This document shows, piece by piece, positions 23,901 through 32,469 of a stretch of DNA of 60,000 nucleotides. Position numbers and translations under genes: made by a program. The stretch comes from Nematostella vectensis (Eukaryota > Cnidaria > Anthozoa > Actiniaria > Edwardsiidae), in assembly GCF_932526225.1 (NCBI RefSeq), contig NC_064044.1:13408953-13468952 (forward strand). The letters are read 5' to 3'. The notes under the pieces were generated by a model. That model saw only the letters and a program-made list of their open reading frames with translations. It was not told the DNA's origin and did no database searches. Position 1 is the stretch's first letter. The number at the start of each line of letters is the position of its first letter.

Positions 23901-26499
23901 ATAGACCCCTGACAACAAAGGTACAACAATAAAAGGTAGACCCCTGACAACAAAGGTACACCAATAAAAGGTAGACCCCTGACAACAAAGGTACACCAAT
24001 AAAAGGTAGACCCCTGACAACAAAGGTACAACAATAAAAGGTAGACCCCTGACAACAAAGGTACAACAATAAAAGGTAGACCCCTGACAACAAAGGTACA
24101 ACAATAAAAGGTAAGCCCTAACAACAAAGGTACACCAATAAAAGGTAGACCCCTGACAACAAAGGTACAACAATAAAAGGTAGACCCCTGACAACAAAGG
24201 TACATCAATAAAAGGTAGACCCCTGACAACAAAGGTACAACAATAAAAGGTAGACCCCTGACAACAAAGGTACAACAATAAAAGGTACACCCCTGACAAC
24301 AAAGGTACATCAATTAAAGTAGACCCCTGACAACAAAGGTACATCAATTAAAGTAGACCCCTGATAACAAAGGTACATAAAAAAAATGTAGACCCCTGAC
24401 AATAAAGGTACAACAATAAAAGGTGGACAGGTAGACCCCTAACAATAGAGGTACAACAATAAAAGGTAGACCCCTGACAACAAAGGTACATCAATAAAAG
24501 GTGGACAGGTAGACCCCTGACAATAGAGGTACAACAATAAAAGGTAGACCCCTGACAACAAAGGTACATCAATAAAAGGTGGACAGGTAGACCCCTGACA
24601 ACAAAGGTACAGCAATAAATGGTAGACCCCTAGCAACAAAGGTACAACAATTAAAGTAGATCCCTGACAACAAAGGTACAACAATTAAAGTAGACCCCTG
24701 ACAACAAAGGTACATCAATAAAAGGTAGACCCCTAGCAACAAAGGTACATAAATAAAAGATAGACCCTAACAACAAAGGTACATCAATAGAAGGTGGACC
24801 CGTGGCAACAAAGGTACAACAATAAAAAACAGACCCCTGACAACAAATAGATAATATCAACCTCTTTGACAAGATATATACACAGTGGAACCTGGATTTT
24901 ACGATATGCCTCGGGAGAAAGGAAATAATCGGAAAATCGAGGTATCGTTGCAAATCCATTAAAAAAATATCGTTGTTACGAGGTCGGGTTAATAATCAAC
25001 TTTTACAAAATAATAATATGGTAACTCTACTCTGTGTAATACTGTACAGGTACTCTCTGTAAGACTGTAAATCTGCATTTAATGAGATCTGTCAAGTCAA
25101 AAAATCGTTAACTGTACTGTACGTGTGTGGTGTCTTGAGTTTTTCTCTCTTTGTTGATGTGAAATATCGTTGTATCGAGGTAAAATTACTTTTGGGAAAA
25201 ATGATTGTATCGTTAAATCGAGAATATCGTTGCATCCATTATCGGTAGATAGAGGTAATTTCTTAAACATTTCACTGTATTTCCGCCGGGAGAAAGGAAC
25301 GTTATCGTAAAATCGAGGTTATCGTAAAATCCAGGTTCCACTGTATAAAACGTTTGCAAATTTCAAATATGCGCAATCTTGAAATTGGGCATAATTTTCA
25401 TTTTAGAGATGTTAAAACAGGCAAACAATCTTGCAAATTATTTAAAGAAACAGTTTATAAACTCGTCAACATATTTGTCTAAATATCTCGTCTAAATATT
25501 TGTTTATCATTCAGGGATCTTAGAAACTAACACAGGAATCCGGTAAATACATTAGACTCAAAAGGACATCATGTTGACATAGCATAGCAGCACTGAGTAA
25601 CAAAATCCTTCTCTTCTTATTATTTAGGGTGTGGTTGACATGGAAACCATAATGCTTGCGCTTCCTACCAAGAAAGAGACCGCTGTCCATCTTGGGCTGA
25701 TGCACGTCTTCTCAAAATGTGCGGAAGATGAGGTAAGCTTTGGCAAGAATCTGTGCTGTCAATCAATGATCCGTAGTAACAAGGAATTAAAACTTTTATT
25801 TTCTTAGTGGTATTAATGGGACATGTCAAGAATCCAACCGTCAATCAATGATGCTGTGAAAACAAGCCATTAAATATTCTGATACCATAGTAGTATTAGC
25901 ATGTCAAGCTTTACATCCTTCCGTTGCCATGTAACCCCATAATTATAAAATTCCAAGCCCCGCGAGGGGGAGGGGGAGGAAAGGTTCTTTCCATATATTT
26001 TTTAGGGTTCAAATCGGGCCTCAGGTATTTTGGGGGTATCTGAGAGAAATTGGCTTTTCAATTGGACATGTTATATTTTATTTTTTTTATCACTTAGTAT
26101 TGTTAATACCTTATTAACTAGATTTCATTGAAAGCATCTCAGTCTTTTGTTTAAACTAGCCGATGGAAATGGATTATTTGTGCAAACACACCCGGCTCTT
26201 AAACCAGGAGAATAAGGGAGAAAAATAGCATGCTTCCATCCTAATTAAAAACAATATGTATACCATTTGAATTGTATTGAAGGTGTTTTGGTTCAGACAA
26301 TTTATCATATTATTTCTAGATGTTTCTTGGTAGCTACCCAGAAGGCCAATTCCAAGAGCCTGAAGTGTCGACGATTATCGAGCGATACCAAAACGAGCTT
26401 CAAAAGATCTCCGAGTCCATCCGGAAACGTAACGAAGGCTTGACGTGGCCTTATCGGTCATTACTTCCCGAAGGGATACCTAATGGCATTACAATATAA
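2899..26499 (+). CDS. Catalase-related allene oxide synthase-lipoxygenase (AOS-LOX) fusion, probable pseudoenzyme; first coding exon not found
   Basis: In corals this fusion oxygenates arachidonate (LOX half) and turns the 8R-hydroperoxide into an allene oxide (heme half). Exons read here: 2899-2978, 3963-4287, 4758-4860, 5156-5344, 5661-5997, 6384-6519, 6756-6928, 7288-7375, 8867-9153, 16059-16271, 17454-17580, 18776-18912, 19413-19592, 20562-20707, 20990-21095, 21454-21681, 25628-25732, 26320-26499. All have GT-AG borders, phases agree at every junction, and there is no stop or frameshift in 3,140 nt (about 1,046 codons; Plexaura AOS-LOX is about 1,066 residues). Similarity to the coral protein runs colinearly end to end. 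The exon at 2899 needs one base from an upstream exon, so the start Met and probably only a few codons are missing. A candidate AATAAA lies at 26785-26790. The residues that bind heme and most that bind iron are replaced, so the family reaction is doubtful. Identification is from remembered family sequences, not a search. Confidence 0.9.
3134..3281. mobile_element. Short inverted-repeat element, GCGGATCTA family
   Basis: Ends are CAGGGGCGGATCTA and TAGATCCGCTACTG, which pair imperfectly. The interior has G-rich and C-rich runs that also pair. Related copies lie at 55345-55475 and, as one end only, at 48506-48550. Confidence 0.6.
3438..3563. repeat. 18-bp tandem repeat, seven copies
   Basis: The unit CGATAGTATGCACCAATA occurs seven times with A/G variation at one site (GTATGC or GTACGC). 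It lies in the first mapped intron of AOS-LOX. Confidence 0.95.
4474..4742. repeat. Hexamer repeat GGTGAC passing into GGTGAT
   Basis: About 45 hexamers, first GGTGAC and then mostly GGTGAT, inside the AOS-LOX intron 4288-4757. The array ends about 15 bp before the acceptor at 4757, so it replaces most of the usual branch-point region. Confidence 0.95.
6093..6215 (+). repeat. Dispersed repeat, inverted partner at 32165-32290
   Basis: Contains CAGCCGCCATTTTGTCAT, CAAAGTACCA, GCGATATTTTCGATTGAATT. The same blocks appear in reverse at 32165-32290 (ATGACAAAATGGCGGCTG, TGGTACTTTG, AATTCAATCGAAAATATCG). It sits in the AOS-LOX intron 5998-6383. Confidence 0.6.
6384..7375 (+). CDS. PLAT (C2-like) domain of the AOS-LOX fusion
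   Basis: Exons 6384-6519, 6756-6928 and 7288-7375 encode the beta-sandwich PLAT domain that sits between the heme and LOX domains in coral AOS-LOX and at the N-terminus of animal LOX enzymes. It starts at TTYTVSVETGAQAGAGTNSH, continues through HDVGEILVVRL and DDWFVTKVTV, and ends at FWVNRWVVDELVLYSG, which matches the coral FRWVIKDMVLF region. PLAT domains usually direct calcium-dependent membrane or protein binding. Because this domain looks well kept while both catalytic domains have lost key residues, a binding or scaffold role is a reasonable inference. The last exon's donor at 7375 is part of a tandem repeat that extends into the intron. Confidence 0.88.
6645..6722. repeat. GATGGT microsatellite
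   Basis: GATGGT and GATGAT runs in the AOS-LOX intron 6520-6755, ending about 30 bp before the acceptor. Confidence 0.9.
7363..7610 (+). repeat. 57-bp tandem repeat carrying the exon-intron junction, about four copies
   Basis: The exon end and donor TACAGTGGCGCAG|GTAAGG recur as TACAGCGGTGCAGGCGAGG near 7417 and TACAGCGGTGCAGGTGAGG near 7474, with shared GTCGATAGGTAGTTAGGTAG between them. The unit thus includes 13 exon bases plus the donor. Confidence 0.85.
7678..8060. repeat. Repetitive block rich in TAAACGCCCC and GAACGCCCC motifs
   Basis: Many short variants such as TAATAAACGCCCC, AAGAACGCCTCC and TGAACGCCCC flank a unique core at 7805-7980. It resembles a dispersed repeat but no termini were defined. 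No gene seen. Confidence 0.5.
8078..8807 (+). repeat. 19-bp tandem repeat with GTAAGT in each unit, about 38 copies
   Basis: Consensus GGTAAGTAGGTATGTATGT, with variants GGTACGTAGG and GTATGCATG. On the transcribed strand most units contain G|GTAAGT, the ideal donor core. Because 19 is not divisible by three, all three minus-strand frames stay open and give Tyr/His/Thr/Pro repeats with no biological support. Confidence 0.97.
8867..26499 (+). CDS. Lipoxygenase catalytic domain of the fusion, two iron-binding His replaced
   Basis: Ten exons encode the LOX domain. Landmarks: GMQFMNGVNPLVLDRC, DGHIYKVDY, NPVWTPHDAP, TWRQLPSIHPV, AFN-like LALNVTARNELI, RDDALSLWNAL, GHQDHKFPN, MPNAPCCLHLPPP and a C-terminal IPNGITI ending in Ile. 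Human 5-LOX binds iron with His367, His372, His550, Asn554 and Ile673 (established). The first motif reads IHRLLLTH here against the usual THLLRTH, so the first ligand is Arg, with a His one position earlier, and the second His is kept. The later motif reads CQFAAVN against QHAAVN, so the third His is Phe while Asn is kept. The terminal Ile is kept. The Coffa position in VTARNEL is Ala, not the Gly of the coral 8R enzyme. Three of five ligands remain, probably not enough for normal iron binding. Confidence 0.9.
9293..16040 (+). repeat. 20-bp satellite of about 6.7 kb within an AOS-LOX intron
   Basis: The unit is a pair of decamers, mostly ATCATGTATC and ATTATGTGCC, about 337 copies. Variant markers such as ATTATAAACC and ATTTTGTGCC reveal higher-order duplications: blocks offset by 1160-1180 bp (9514-10660 and 10674-11830) and by 1030 bp (13684-14700 and 14714-15730). 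It fills the intron 9154-16058 up to about 20 bp from the acceptor. No stop occurs in long stretches of all plus frames, a by-product of the unit. Confidence 0.97.
16399..16760. mobile_element. MITE with inverted termini, AOS-LOX intron
   Basis: Left end CTTAAACAAGGACCTGCACT then ATAAAAGGGC; right end GCCCTTTTATAGTGCGGG then TACTTGTTTAAG. About 30 bp of terminal inverted repeat, 360 bp long, no coding capacity. It abuts a second element at 16757. Confidence 0.7.
16757..17118. mobile_element. MITE with GACGACG-rich inverted termini
   Basis: Left end TTAAGCAAGGACGACGATGA and right end CGTCGTTGCTTAA with GTCGTCGTCC internal form the terminal repeat. Interior is AT-rich without coding capacity. 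The left end overlaps the right end of the previous element by a few bases. Confidence 0.65.
17571..17970 (+). repeat. Degenerate tandem array built on the donor at 17580
   Basis: Exon end and donor AAATCAG|GTGACTAACC recur within the array, for example at 17945-17960, with variants AATGAGGTGACTAACC, AATGAGGTAATTAGCAC and CATGCGAAGGGACTAACC. Units of about 17-35 bp, some 20 copies of GGTGACTAAC or close variants. Confidence 0.85.
18352..18592. mobile_element. Long inverted repeat, MITE-like
   Basis: Left arm GCCTGGTGACACACACTAG then TGACATAATGACAT; right arm ATGTCGTTATGTCACTGGTG then TGCACCAGGC. Inner blocks also pair (CCAACATAACGACAT against ATGTCGTTATGTTGG). About 240 bp, non-coding, in the AOS-LOX intron 17581-18775. 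Confidence 0.65.
18593..18752. repeat. About 26-bp tandem repeat, six copies
   Basis: Variants of ACCAGCACTTAGAGAAATT followed by CATGGA, ending about 25 bp before the acceptor at 18775. Confidence 0.85.
19685..20385. repeat. About 43-bp tandem repeat with a hairpin in each unit
   Basis: Each unit holds CTACAGTCAAGCTGTAG, an inverted repeat with a 6-bp stem and TCAAG loop, followed by AATAACTAGGTGGTATGACT. About 16 copies. Changes in the stem are mostly one-sided (CTGTAAA, CTGCAG), with no clear compensation. Confidence 0.9.
20430..20500 (+). other. Possible decayed Penelope-type hammerhead motif
   Basis: The stretch CTCGAAACGTCAGC near 20471, preceded by GACTAAGGGCATACA, resembles the GAAAC-GTC side of hammerhead motifs found in Penelope-like retroelements. 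The CTGATGA box would be CCGACTA here, so it should be inactive. Weak identification. Confidence 0.25.
20690..20790 (+). repeat. Tandem duplication of the exon end and donor at 20707
   Basis: CTACAGGGGTACTTCTACAG, then GTGAGACTCGAGGAAGGG, is followed 53 bp later by the same CTACAGGGGTACTTCTACAG, then GTAAGACTCGAGGAAGGG. The second donor (GTAAG) matches the consensus at least as well as the first. Confidence 0.92.
21096..21350 (+). repeat. About 30-bp tandem array starting at the first intron base
   Basis: Variants of ATGACGTCACGAATGGCTC and AATGTCTGCC, about eight copies, starting with the donor GTATGACGTCAC itself after 21095. Each unit holds a TGACGTCA-like palindrome. Confidence 0.8.
21672..24840 (+). 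repeat. 35-bp minisatellite, about 90 copies, each with a copy of the donor at 21681
   Basis: Exon end and donor ACAACAAAG|GTACAACAA are part of the unit; the rest is TAAAAGGTAGACCCCTG. Copies are nearly identical until about 24,300, then diverge, with a few carrying an extra GGTGGACA insertion. One copy near 23010 lacks a base. Minus-strand frames of up to 893 codons are translations of the repeat, open in all three frames because 35 is not a multiple of three. Confidence 0.97.
24893..25343. mobile_element. Tc1/mariner pogo/Tigger-like MITE
   Basis: Ends CAGTGGAACCTGGATTTTAC and GTAAAATCCAGGTTCCACTG are inverted repeats. The CAGTGGAACCT start is typical of pogo/Tigger elements. Inside, ATCGTTGTATCGAGG-type motifs repeat. 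About 450 bp and no transposase frame. Flanks are TA-rich. Confidence 0.7.
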
Positions 26500-26513
26500 G
26501 TCACGAATGTTAA

Positions 26514-26565
26514 GAATATCCGAGTCCATTCGGAAACGAAAGGACTCGGGACGTAGCCCAATCGT
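26514..26565 (+). repeat. Partial duplicate of the LOX last exon in its 3' UTR
   Basis: ATCCGAGTCCATTCGGAAACG at 26518 copies exon sequence CTCCGAGTCCATCCGGAAACG at 26410, and GGACGTAGCCC resembles the following TTGACGTGGCC. It lies 15 bp after the stop codon and is not translated. Confidence 0.75.
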
Positions 26566-27303
26566 TCTCAAGCAAAGGGCCTGTCGTAAATGGCATTGTG
26601 GTTACGGTAACCCTGTGGCGAATTAAAAAAAAAAGTTACTCGAAGGGATGACCACATTAGTAATAACAATAATAACATTACAATAATAAGACAGATGTAC
26701 ATGTCAAGTGTAATAACAAATAATTTCTTTGAATGAAAATTTCGATATTTTACATAGAAAGATGGTGAATTCGGCAAAATAACAAATAAAAAAAATAATT
26801 GGTATATTTGGAGTTCCTGGAAATGGATATTATCACCATGACACTAACCCACACCCAATGTTAGCTAAACATCAGAATATCCGTCTATTAATTTGGATTT
26901 TCCTTGAATTTACTGCCTCGTTCTATCAATCAAGGCACGAAGTCCCAGTGTGAACTTTTTGTTGACGGGTATTCTGAAGTTGGTCCTAAAGTGAATATGA
27001 GCCAGGATCCTGCTCATGTGCCAAGATGAGAAATAACGTGGGTAACCACTAAATCGATTGATTAGAATCTGGTTGACACATTCGACGGTATTTACGAAGG
27101 TGTTTGAGTTAAATGTGTGTTTTGATAGGAAAAAAACTATTTTTAGATCCCGGCCTGACCCACCCCTGATGTCTTAAGGTATTCTGCAATTCAAGACTTC
27201 TAGCTATTTTTGTGGTGACACGCAGCCACTGTGAAAGCCCTCTAGGTGTGCACTTGAGAAATTATTCTGAGTTCAATTCAATCTCTGTAGTTTCCAAATG
27301 TTG

Positions 27304-29669
27304 TCAACTGAACATGGATGAATGAAGAGACTCTACTCTGTGCTTCCTTTCCTTTTCTGCTTTCTGGAAAATAAAAATATTTGACCAAGTTAGTACTATT
27401 GCAAAAGCAGTTACATTACAGGACCATAGCCAAATTTATGTGGCCAAATGAATTTGGTGCATTGGTTACAGCCAGAAAAGAAACTGTGAGCCTCAAATTT
27501 CTACCCCTATAAACAGTACCCCCTATAAACAATGGCCCTATAAACTGAAACCATTTTAGCTTTACATAGGTTAGTGCTGTAGCAGGCCTTAAAATATAGG
27601 GGTGAATGGGGTGGGGGAGCCCAATACAGAAACATTAAGAAATTACTTGTGACTTTTAAAAATATTTTGGGAGGCACAGCAACCTCTGTCATTGTCATTT
27701 TCTTAAAACTTTTGAAAAAAACAGAGGGGGGCATGTTCCCCCAGTGCCGAACCCCCTGCTATGGCTCTTATTTTTAAAACTAGTAAATTAAGTTATGCAG
27801 AAACAAGCAATCGTTAGCTCATATGAATGCTATCTCGTTTATGTAAGCCCATTGAAAGGAGAATGTTCACGAATCATATGGATGCTACAGCAAGGTATTA
27901 CCTTTTATTTTTGCAAGCAACTTACTTTTAGCTCGCGTAGTTCTTCATATGCTTCATTGTCTGTGGGGAGCTCATGCCTGCAAACAGGACAGCTGTTGGT
28001 CTGAATGAAAAAAAAAATAGTAGGACATACCACATGTAAATAATTGTAAGTGTGAATTGAATATGGGGGGAGGGGGCATTTACATATAGCGTAATTCAAT
28101 AGAATATATCTATTGTTTTATCTCAGAGGAAGATTCAGGATTTCTCAGAGGAGAAGAACCAACACGAAGGGGTAGTGGTGCACTTATATTTGAAGCATAT
28201 GGCAGGTAGATTTGTATATATTACTTCTAAATATTTCCATCTGATGGGGAAGGATTCTGTTACCTGGATCCTCCCTGGAACATCTATCTGATTTACTGTA
28301 CCGTAAGATCACAAGCCCAGTTTATGATTTCAAATACAAAGATCTTTAAAATAAACAGGGCAAATTTTTTCGTTTATTGCCCAACCCATATTTATATAAC
28401 AGAGAATTGTACCTTTTCAAGCCAAGGTAATATACACCCAGGGTGGAACAGGTGATCGCATGGCATCTGTTTTGTAGATTCACCTTTCTCATAGTCTCCT
28501 AGACAAATTGGACAGCTAGATGTTGATAGTTCTAAAATGGAGAAAAAAAAAACTTTAAGCACTGTATAAAACAAGTACTGTGAGTAGAAAAATGAAAAAT
28601 CACAGAGATAGGCCTTTTATTTATCCTGGGAAATTGAAGAATCAGGATTGGAGAAGAACAAGGGTGAGAGTCAGAATATAAAGCTAAGACCACAGAGTTA
28701 CTTTTCTTAACTGGTATTTATTCTGGAAAAAATACCCAGGAAAAATTCTGACCCATTTACAAAATAAATGCACTGAACACTGTTGCCTCAATTACCAGAA
28801 TGAACTTAATATTAACTCTAACAATTTTGAAATTAATGTATGTTTTATTGATTAAAGGTATTGATTAAAAGTATCTTGATCTCATTGGGCTTATGTACAC
28901 TTCTCAAGGCTGGTTTAAAGGGTAAAAAACAATGAACAAACTCTATTTAAAAATACTTCTCCAGTTTTTATAAGAAGACACATGATTAGCTACCGTATTA
29001 GTTCTAAAAATGGATCAAACTTCTAATTAGAGATTCACAGTAACAAGCAAATTTTCTTTGGGGTACATAAGCATGACACAGGCCCAGGCGTTGAAAAAGA
29101 GGGGGCAAGCAAGGATTTTAAGAAAGGGAGAGTGACCTGTACCCCTGCGCTTCCAACACCCCCACCTTTTAAGTGCTTATCTGTGACTTCAACTGCTGGC
29201 AAGGCCTGAACAGCTTCTTTGGATGCTGGTGGAGACCCCAAGTCATCAAAACCAGCACTGCAACATAAAATACAAGAGGAAGTTGGAATCTGCAAGTCAT
29301 AGTTCACTAAAGATATTTTTTGGAGTATTTTGAATTTGGACTCATTTCTTAGTAGTTTGTTTTCTTGGTATCACAATAAAGTTTAAAAATGCTTGAATGG
29401 CCATTATTAGCCATGAAGAAAACATGGTTGGGTAGCCGGTAGTTTTGTAACTTTCAAAATGGCAAGGGAAAGGGTTTGTAACAAAGTCTCACTGTTTCTA
29501 TATTCGTCTGTAAAATGGACATACTGACCTTGCTAACTCTATCAGATCATCAGAGTTTAGAAGAAGTCTGAAGGGAGATAGAGGGAGACACAATTGCATA
29601 ACGTCATTCAACTTTTGACAAGCATGTTAGATCTTATCCCAAGATGGATTTAGGTAGCAAAGCCACCTC

Positions 29670-29708
<39 letters not shown>

Positions 29709-30505
29709 TTTATTAAAAAATATGCATTGCAGCCAAAAGGCTGAATTACGCATTATGTACAAACAAATTTAAAATAATATGAAAAATTTAAATACAACAA
29801 TAGTTATAAATATTATTATGATAAAATATAATTACTTCCTATAAAAATATATAATAAAAATGTATATAACTACAGCCTAAGTTGTTTGATCATGGAGAAT
29901 ATGAAAGTATTACTAGCCCTTTTTGTGCGAAGTCTTGGAACATTAAAAAGATTCAAACTGAGCAAAATGCAGGGAGAAAAGATATTAGCAAGTAAATAGT
30001 TAATAAGCAATGGCTAACAAAAAACGTTTTATAAATTTTCCTTCAAATTTCCCGGGGATCTAAAGCGAGCAGAGGAAAATGGGGTCACAAGGGCCAAAAT
30101 CCTCTCTCGGCTGTCCCACTACCTTCACTATCCCCTCCCCCCTCACAAACAAAGACAGATGATGCCAAAACTACCCGCAAAGCAATGTAAACACGATGAT
30201 TATAGGAAGGAAGGGGTTTCCTCGAACTGTGAGCGAGCCTCGTTTAATTCTTTTAAATGTCACGTGTGTGCAGCTTTGTCTCTTTGACATTTTTTCTTTC
30301 ATTACTTATAAGCATAAAATTGATGGTAGAGTAAGGTGTATAAACGCTTATTTGTCAATCAGCACCCTTCGTCTAAGCAATCCAAACCAGGAAGACAAGA
30401 AGGACATAATGCTTGAACATAATTATCTTACCTGGCTAGTTCTAGAAGAAAATTCGGTTCAGAAGCACGATCTGTTGCAGCATGCTCGTCGAAGTAGGAA
30501 GCCAT
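27304..30505 (-). CDS. RNF181: RNF181-like RING-H2 E3 ubiquitin ligase, complete, five exons
   Basis: Exons in gene order: 30505-30432, 29257-29166, 28531-28413, 28000-27926, 27363-27304; 420 nt, 139 residues, all phases consistent. The protein starts MASYFDEH, identical to vertebrate RNF181, followed by an LLELAR motif. A RING-H2 finger follows, split by an intron: [29 protein letters not shown], then [14 protein letters not shown]. The short basic tail ends [11 protein letters not shown], matching the HRLENLHGAMY tail of human RNF181. Human RNF181 is 153 residues; the difference is in the linker before the RING. The family transfers ubiquitin from an E2 to substrates through the zinc-binding RING, and all eight zinc ligands are visible. 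The gene is convergent with AOS-LOX (805 bp between stops). A palindromic transposon lies just upstream of the start at 30587-30908. Confidence 0.92.
29667..29770 (-). mobile_element. Probable 3' tail of a non-LTR retrotransposon ending in a TATC repeat
   Basis: Read on the minus strand, CAGCCTTTTGGCTGCAATGC is followed by TTTAATAAAC and then (TATC)n, a common 3' end of LINE families. It is a fragment in the first RNF181 intron. No reverse transcriptase frame nearby. Confidence 0.5.
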
Positions 30506-30586
30506 GTTTACAACACCGTCACGATGACTCAAATCCAGGCCAGCGGATTCACGCATGAGAATATGACGTCATTACTAAAAAAGATT

Positions 30587-30908
30587 CCCTAGGGCGGTAG
30601 GAAAAGCGATTGTTAGGCTAAATTCTGATAATAAACCACGAAATTCCCTATAATTTGGCTTAAATAAATGTGCCTTGTTTGCTCATAAATGTTTATGAGC
30701 CTCTGGTCGGGCATGTTTCGGCTAGTGTGTCGGGGACTGTTCGCGTACCACAGCGTAGAAGCTCGGATTATGCAAGGTAAGTTGACCGGGTTTTCTAATT
30801 AAACGTGGAGAGCGCGTCGCAAATAAGGCACATTTATTCCAAATTATAGGGAAATTCGTGGTTTATTGTCAGAATGTTCACAACAATTGCAGTTCCTACC
30901 GCCCTGGG
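30587..30908. mobile_element. Palindromic MITE upstream of RNF181
   Basis: Ends CCCTAGGGCGGTAGGAA and TTCCTACCGCCCTGGGC. Inner arms pair over a long stretch (CCACGAAATTCCCTATAATT against AATTATAGGGAAATTCGTGG). About 320 bp, starting 82 bp upstream of the RNF181 start codon. No coding capacity. Confidence 0.75.
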
Positions 30909-30909
30909 C

Positions 30910-32469
30910 AAACAACGAAGGCAACTGATTGAGGCAATTAAAGGTAGCGAAAGGAAAACAGTGCGCTTCTTCTCTTTAAAAAAAGGGTAGTGCTCAATGT
31001 ATACCTGTTTCCAAGCCAGTTATTCGTAAAATGCATTCCCAATGATTCACGTGCAATAAAGCTTTACAAAACGAACATCCTTTTTGGATGGCGAGCATTC
31101 ATGCAGTTCAGAACATGAACAATGCAGGAACCATATGCGGGGCCTTTGTGGCTACAAGAGTAGTGCAATGCAGGATGCGGTCAGCGGTCAGTTATACCCC
31201 TTATACCCTTTAAAACATGTGTAAAATTCCAATATTCACATACCGTCTAGACTATCGCAGTGTGGTCGTAGATGCCCAACCAACTAATGCTTGCCAATGA
31301 AAGCATGTATTTCTTCTCTTACGTACTCTCTGCAGTCGCTAATGTGCACAGGTATCTCGTATTATGGTAATACACAAGCTGGAGGGTGGGGAGGGAAGGG
31401 GGTTATAGATGGATACAATGAACATTATCGGCGAGCTCTGTTTTTTTAAAATGTTTTTTGTTTTTTTATTTAAAGCAAAGATTCTTTTAAAATGTTGCAC
31501 CTGTAATAGTATTTTACTTGTTTCATTTCTCCGGCGCCAATAGTTGTAACTAGCAAAAGCAAGAATCTGCCTTCAACTGTCGGCTTGAAGCGTCTTTCCC
31601 AAACCTTTAAAAAACAGACTTCCTTTATGAATGGCGGGCATTAAAAAAATACAATGCAAGTAAAAATAATGAAAAAAGCGGAAACATGTATGACATTTTG
31701 CCTAATATAAGATTTTCGTGTTTCATCTAGCGAGCAAAAGAGAATTCAAGAACTTCGGGATTTTCTGGCATTTCAATATATTTTTGCACAACTGGAGGGT
31801 CTAGGAAAAGTCACGCCAACGTTTCATACTCGTTGCCTCCCACTCATAGCGCCATGGGTTTGAAGGCAGTGGAGATCTTTTGAAGTACACACTTAGGGTA
31901 AAACAAAAAGAACAAAACGAAGAATAGCTGAAATTTTATTGATTTAAACAGCGTCATGTTCACACCCTAAAAATTAAGCAAATTATTCTAACTTTGTTTT
32001 ATACCTTTTTAACATTCACTTGAAAGTATCATTGTAACCACTGGTTTAGAGAATGCTACTTTCACAGTATATAAGACCTGCAATGAGACAGGCTCAAAGA
32101 TCCTTGTCAGCCTCATCTTTGTTGTTTTTATTTAATATTGGAAGGCACATCATGTGATAAAATCTCGAAATAACCATCTAAAAACAAAGTTTAAAATTTT
32201 ATTAACCAAATTCAATCGAAAATATCGATTGGCTTTTCACAATTGGTACTTTGCTAGAATGACAAAATGGCGGCTGACAAAGACTGTTTAATAAAATATA
32301 TTACTTTCCAAACAAAGCGTTTTACACCTAGCACAGCATAGAATATAAAAAACAGCAATAAACAATTTCTCAACAATTATAAAAAAATAACTACTCTCAA
32401 TTCAGTTTTGACCCATAACTATCGTGATTTGTACTATGTATATTATGGGCTATCCGATAAGGATGACCC
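30910..32469. other. Intergenic stretch between RNF181 and the FAM216-like gene
   Basis: AT-rich sequence without a supported gene. The FAM216-like 3' UTR probably lies at its right end; a minus-strand AATAAA occurs near 32203-32198. A dispersed repeat lies at 32165-32290. Confidence 0.5.
32165..32290 (-). repeat. Inverted partner of the repeat at 6093-6215
   Basis: Shares ATGACAAAATGGCGGCTG, TGGTACTTTG and AATCGAAAATATCG with the reverse complement of the other copy. Confidence 0.6.

Noticed and set aside
21632-24347. Minus-strand frames up to 893 codons rich in Leu, Cys and Val
   Set aside because: They are translations of the 35-bp minisatellite, present in all three frames with no start context or codon signature.
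9293-24840. CRISPR-like regular repeats
   Set aside because: The units are contiguous tandem repeats without unique spacers, inside introns of an animal gene.
30196-30558. 120-codon plus-strand frame
   Set aside because: It is antisense to the first RNF181 exon and upstream region and shows no coding features.
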